In this document: positions 60,940 to 64,000 of the stretch, in pieces
Layout: each line of letters opens with the position of its first letter
Numbering within the stretch: position 1 is the first letter of the stretch
DNA from: Gammaproteobacteria bacterium (ex Lamellibrachia satsuma)
GTDB lineage: Bacteria > Pseudomonadota > Gammaproteobacteria > Chromatiales > Chromatiaceae
Direction: 5' to 3'
Assembly: GCA_019623805.1 (NCBI GenBank)
Contig: CP053680.1
Span: 2,768,001 to 2,832,000 of the forward strand
DNA: 64,000 nt
Made by a program: the position numbers and the translations under genes
Notes under the pieces: model-generated
Databases searched by the model: none
Told to the model about the DNA's origin: nothing
What the model saw: the letters and a program-made list of their open reading frames with translations, nothing else

Positions 60940-61251
60940 GTTTCCTCCTTTGGGTTTTGAACAGGCTTACATTGGTATAAAGGGATTATTATCCCAGTAA
61001 AAAATGCGCTGAAATCTTAAACTCTGCGAAGACTTCAACTGCATTGGCGCGCTAGCGAAAACTCCCTGACTTTCTTTGGATTTATTGTGGATTCCATCCA
61101 CTTCGCTTGCGCAATGCTCTGGATAACAGGTTGTTCGAAAAACGACCGGTTACCGTTGCCAAGCGGATATTTTTGCTTGACATTATTATTCGTTAATATG
61201 GGGTGAGAGTAGATAGTATGGGGCTATCTCATCCTCCACTTACTTTGTGTA
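60940..61251. promoter_or_regulatory. 312-bp upstream region of fccA
   Basis: No gene found. A GGGAT-N4-ATCCC inverted repeat at 60982-60995 sits just upstream of the fccA ribosome site. AT-rich stretches suit a promoter on the minus strand, but I could not assign -35/-10 hexamers confidently. The 5' part of the region also follows the end of the ankyrin gene. Confidence 0.4.
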
Positions 61252-62193
61252 TCAGCCTGCTCCTTCGAGCAGATTGAAGATATGCTTTTTCCTTTTCTTT
61301 TTGGCAATGTCTGCAGCTGTGCGGCCGTCGCTGTTTCTAATTGTTTTATCGGCGCCCTGCTTCAGCAGAAGCCGTGTCATATCCATGGAGCCACTGCTCA
61401 CAGCCTCCATCAGTGGCGTAATGCCATCTTGATCAGCATGGTTGATATTGGCGCCTTTGTCAATCAGCAGTTTTGTGATTGCTATGTGCCCCTGTCCCAC
61501 TGCCCAGATCAATGCCGTCGCGCCGTCACGATCCTCTTTGTCGATGGAAGCGTCGAATTTCAGCAGACGTTCTACCGTCTCTTCATTGCCGCGGTCGGCC
61601 GCGAGTATCAAGGCGGTGGAGCCGTTTCTGTCCTGGGCATCGGCGTTGGCGCCATGCATGAGCAGTATTTCGGCAGTATCCGTATGCCCTTTTCTCGCCG
61701 CCATCATGAGCGCGTTTCGGCCGTGCTTGTCCGATGCGTGGGGATCGGCGCCCTTGAAGAGAAGCTGCTCCACCATGTCCGTGATGCCGTAACGGGCGGC
61801 GATCATCATTGAGTCCCAGCCGGCGCGGGTACGATCATGTATGTTTGCGCCGCGTTCGAGCAACATCGCGGTAAGTGCCGGGTGCCCGTTTTCGGCAGCA
61901 ACGGTAAGTGCAGTGCAGCCTGCGACGGTGCGGAAGTTGACCTGAGCGCCCCTGTTTAGCAGCAGGACGACAGTTTCGAAATTATCGTTTTCGACCGCCA
62001 TCATGAGCGCGGTCTTACCGAATTTGTTGGCGGTGTCTACCGATACGCCTTTGTCCAGAAGTTCGATGATGGCGTCTGTGTCACCGACAATGGCGGCCAG
62101 TCTCAACTCTTTCGCCATCTCCTTTTCACCGGAGAGGGCTGGCGTTGAGATGAGCAGCGCCAGCAGTATTGCGGCAAGCTTGTTTTTCTTCAT
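61252..62193 (-). CDS. Exported ankyrin-repeat protein
   Basis: 313 residues: a Sec signal (MKKNKLAAILLALLISTPALSG) and about eight ankyrin repeats (for example ALMMAVENDNFETVVLLLNR, ALIWAVGQGHIAITKLLI, PLMEAVSSGSMDMTRLLL), ending in a basic tail (DIAKKKRKKHIF). No enzymatic domain. It is encoded between fccAB and a NapC-type cytochrome on the same strand, so it may scaffold periplasmic electron-transfer proteins. Second exported ankyrin protein of the window. Confidence 0.92.
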   Translation of the reverse strand: MKKNKLAAILLALLISTPALSGEKEMAKELRLAAIVGDTDAIIELLDKGVSVDTANKFGKTALMMAVENDNFETVVLLLNRGAQVNFRTVAGCTALTVAAENGHPALTAMLLERGANIHDRTRAGWDSMMIAARYGITDMVEQLLFKGADPHASDKHGRNALMMAARKGHTDTAEILLMHGANADAQDRNGSTALILAADRGNEETVERLLKFDASIDKEDRDGATALIWAVGQGHIAITKLLIDKGANINHADQDGITPLMEAVSSGSMDMTRLLLKQGADKTIRNSDGRTAADIAKKKRKKHIFNLLEGAG

Positions 62194-62230
62194 GATTCTA
62201 CCGTGACTGTTCCGGTTTCAAAAACGCTCA

Positions 62231-62812
62231 TCATGCCTTGTCGTTATCTTCCCCGGCGGCTTCTTCCGGTTCATCCGGCTCCTCATGGGCGATACCCTTG
62301 TGGCAGTCGATACATGTTTTGCCTTCGTCTTCCGCTCTTGCGTGACGCTTACGGGCACTGCGATCCTGTTCGCTCAGATCCATCTGGCTGAAGTCGTGGC
62401 AGCTCCGGCATTCGCGGGAGTTTGTACTGCGCATCTTATCCCAAACCCGGTTCGCCATGTCCCAGCGGTGGGACTCATATTTTTCTTTGGTGTCGATGGT
62501 GCCGAGGATCTCATGCATGACATCCTTATATGCCATTACCTTTGCGACCATCTTGGGTACGAACGACTTGGGAACATGGCAATCTGAGCAGGTGGCCCGA
62601 ACCCCTGAGGCATTTTTGTAATGCGTTGTCTCTTTGTACTCTTCCAAGTTCACTTTCATGGAGTGGCAGCTCGTACAAAAGTCCATTTCGTTTGTGAATC
62701 CGAGGCCCACATTGAAGAGGCCAGTAAACACGACGCCAGCGAGGAAGATGATGCCTACGAAGACAATGGATACTTTGCCCGCAGCGTTACCGCTGGCACT
62801 GTTGCGAAACAT
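62231..62812 (-). CDS. NapC/NirT-type tetraheme cytochrome c
   Basis: A 193-residue membrane-anchored cytochrome. One N-terminal helix (VSIVFVGIIFLAGVVFTGLF) is followed by four haem sites CTSCH, CSDCH, CRSCH and CIDCH, with MKVNLEEYKETTHY and HRWDMANRVWDKM as in NapC/NirT quinol dehydrogenases. It should carry electrons between the quinone pool and periplasmic partners. The acidic tail (EEPDEPEEAAGEDND) is unusual. Located 37 bp upstream of the ankyrin gene, so the two likely form one operon. Confidence 0.93.
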   Translation of the reverse strand: MFRNSASGNAAGKVSIVFVGIIFLAGVVFTGLFNVGLGFTNEMDFCTSCHSMKVNLEEYKETTHYKNASGVRATCSDCHVPKSFVPKMVAKVMAYKDVMHEILGTIDTKEKYESHRWDMANRVWDKMRSTNSRECRSCHDFSQMDLSEQDRSARKRHARAEDEGKTCIDCHKGIAHEEPDEPEEAAGEDNDKA

Positions 62813-63186
62813 ACTCCACCCTCAATCTTTTGTTTTAGGTATCGGCAGAAAACGGTGATCTCACCTGCCTGATCTACGAGTGCTGACTTGTTGTTGGAAA
62901 AATAGAACACCCAATATTATTTGGCGGATATTACGTCATGCAGTCAATCAATGCAAAACTATGAACTATATGAATTTATTAGAGAAAGCTTATGTTTTTA
63001 ACCTGTTTGTTGAGGTTGGATGTCAGTAGATACTGTGCTTACCGGCATAGGCGTGCTGCCTGGTTGCTCTGCGGCTGTAAATGCACTCCCGCCGCTATCC
63101 TCGCTCAATACCTGCCGGAGGGTGTGTGACAAAGGGTATGTGGCCTTATATACGGTGTGCAGGGAGGGTGTGAGCCGGTATGAAAC
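62813..63186. other. 374-bp gap upstream of the NapC-type gene
   Basis: No convincing gene. A 56-codon plus-strand frame at 63020-63190 runs into the neighbouring gene's 3' end and has no other support. AT-rich stretches near 62910-62990 suit a promoter for the minus-strand cytochrome. Confidence 0.4.
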
Positions 63187-63819
63187 CTAATCCGCAACAA
63201 ACGGATTGTTTCGGCGCTCTTCACCAAAGGTTGATTCTGTGCCATGGCCGGGGATGAAGCGTACTGCACTTCCCAAGGGCCAGAGTTTTTCCTTTATCGA
63301 ATGGATCAGCGCTGCATGGTTGCTTTGCGGAAAGTCGGTTCGGCCAATCGATCCGTGGAATAGCACATCCCCCACCAGCGCCAGTTCGCTCTCACGGTGG
63401 AAGAAAACGACATGCCCTGGTGTATGGCCAGGACAATGAAGAACCTCAAGCTCCACCTCGCCGAAGCTTACATGGTCCCCATCCTTCAACCAGCGATCCG
63501 GCTCGAAGGCTTCCACAGCAGAAAACCCAAACATGGCAGCCTGATTGGGCATGCCTTCGAGCCAGAAGCGATCGTCCTGCTGCGGGCCCTCGATAGGTAT
63601 ATCCAGCTTTCTGGCCAGTGTCGCCGCGCCGCCGGCGTGGTCGATATGGCCGTGGGTGATGAGGATCAATTGTGGTTTCAGTTGATGGACAGAAACAGCA
63701 TCAATGATCCGTTCGATATCTCCACCAGGGTCGACAATGGCGCTGGCTTGGGTCTTTTCACACCACAGCAGCGTACAGTTCTGCTGAAAGTCGGTAACCG
63801 GGATGATCAATGCCCGCAT
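63187..63819 (-). CDS. Metallo-beta-lactamase-fold hydrolase (YcbL/glyoxalase II-like)
   Basis: 210 residues with THGHIDH at 55-61 (H56xH58xD60H61), HCPGHTPGHVVF and VGDVLFHGSIGR, and a C-terminal FIPGHGTESTFGEER. It is a compact single-domain hydrolase like E. coli YcbL, a type II glyoxalase or thioester hydrolase; a persulfide dioxygenase is less likely because the second-domain residues are missing. The start codon overlaps the stop of the upstream thioredoxin-like gene (TAATG), so they are translationally coupled. Confidence 0.9.
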   Translation of the reverse strand: MRALIIPVTDFQQNCTLLWCEKTQASAIVDPGGDIERIIDAVSVHQLKPQLILITHGHIDHAGGAATLARKLDIPIEGPQQDDRFWLEGMPNQAAMFGFSAVEAFEPDRWLKDGDHVSFGEVELEVLHCPGHTPGHVVFFHRESELALVGDVLFHGSIGRTDFPQSNHAALIHSIKEKLWPLGSAVRFIPGHGTESTFGEERRNNPFVAD

Positions 63820-64000
63820 TAGCTGATTCTCTGTAGTAGTTTTTCAAGTTGCCGCTGCGATTTGGCACCCAGCAGGACTTCTGTAATAACATTGTCCTCT
63901 ACCAGAACCGTTGTCGGCGTGGCGCGGATGCCGTAGGCGGCAGCCGTCTCTGGCGCTTGCCTGGCATCATATTTGATGACGTTCTCATGATTTTTGGCCA
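63819..64000 (-). CDS. Thioredoxin-family protein, C-terminal part (cut by window edge)
   Basis: The last 60 codons read KYDARQAPETAAAYGIRATP followed by TTVLVEDNVITEVLLGAKSQ, ending in RQLEKLLQRIS and TAA. GIRATPT carries the cis-Pro of the thioredoxin fold. The N-terminal active site is outside the window, so redox activity cannot be judged. Coupled to the metallo-hydrolase. Confidence 0.85.
   Translation of the reverse strand, partial: AKNHENVIKYDARQAPETAAAYGIRATPTTVLVEDNVITEVLLGAKSQRQLEKLLQRIS

Noticed and set aside
61175..61215. TTGACA near 61179 with AT-rich DNA downstream as a promoter
   Set aside because: On the plus strand it faces no plus-strand gene, and no -10 hexamer lies at a proper distance.
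63020..63190. 56-codon plus-strand frame with several cysteines
   Set aside because: Overlaps the 3' end of the metallo-hydrolase gene, has no ribosome site of note and no recognisable family; not enough support.

Overview
The window looks like a chromosomal segment of a free-living or symbiotic sulfur-oxidising gammaproteobacterium. This is inferred from a flavocytochrome c sulfide dehydrogenase pair (fccAB), several diheme and tetraheme c-type cytochromes, and type IV pilus gene orders that match those I recall from Pseudomonas. DNA is moderately GC-rich except around 45.1-49.3 kb, which is visibly more AT-rich. No rRNA, CRISPR array, prophage or complete insertion sequence was seen.

Layout. 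1-3.5 kb: a dynamin-like GTPase cut by the window edge, then yggU-yggT-proC-yggS on the minus strand. 3.7-6.0 kb: pilT and pilU. 6.0-9.2 kb: a hypothetical gene, an ankyrin lipoprotein, a DUF1820 gene, tRNA-Thr(CGU), a MITE-like palindrome and thiO. 9.3-17.1 kb: the minor pilin/adhesin operon fimT-pilV-pilW-pilX-pilY1-(pilY2-like)-pilE, converging on ispH-fkpB (17.1-18.5 kb). 18.6-29.5 kb: small unknown proteins including a 48-residue Cys-rich membrane protein, a cysteine-less thioredoxin/TPR protein, rimO, a fused kinase-like protein, a DMT exporter, a Cys-free Fur-family regulator, a membrane-embedded patatin and dusA. 29.6-36.2 kb: a type I restriction-modification island (hsdM-hsdS-DUF6933-rhuM-hsdR) in which hsdR has lost its central half, followed by a histidine-kinase scrap. 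36.3-44.2 kb: a predicted aminopeptidase, a sugar mutarotase, a lipoprotein, an RND transporter and argA/argE. 44.3-50.2 kb: an accessory block with a DUF6499-like gene, two adjacent unknown genes (one a membrane-anchored beta-helix-like protein), a PilZ protein and a small zinc-ribbon protein. 50.3-55.7 kb: class Ia nrdAB with a pair of NrdR boxes and a DnaA box, then an ANTAR regulator. 55.9-64 kb: a CBS-domain protein, DUF302 protein, c-type cytochromes, fccAB, an exported ankyrin protein, a NapC/NirT cytochrome, a metallo-beta-lactamase-fold hydrolase and a partial thioredoxin.

Themes. The pilus genes give retraction motors plus the minor pilin/PilY1 tip complex. The fcc region is a periplasmic sulfide-oxidising electron-transfer neighbourhood. 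The window is peppered with short palindromic repeats of several families. Three of them sit inside the coding sequence of the restriction-modification genes, two as probable in-frame insertions. The best candidates for something undescribed are the two-gene unit at 45145-49340, the decayed restriction locus that keeps its methylase plus two extra genes, and the exported ankyrin/cytochrome cluster next to fccAB.
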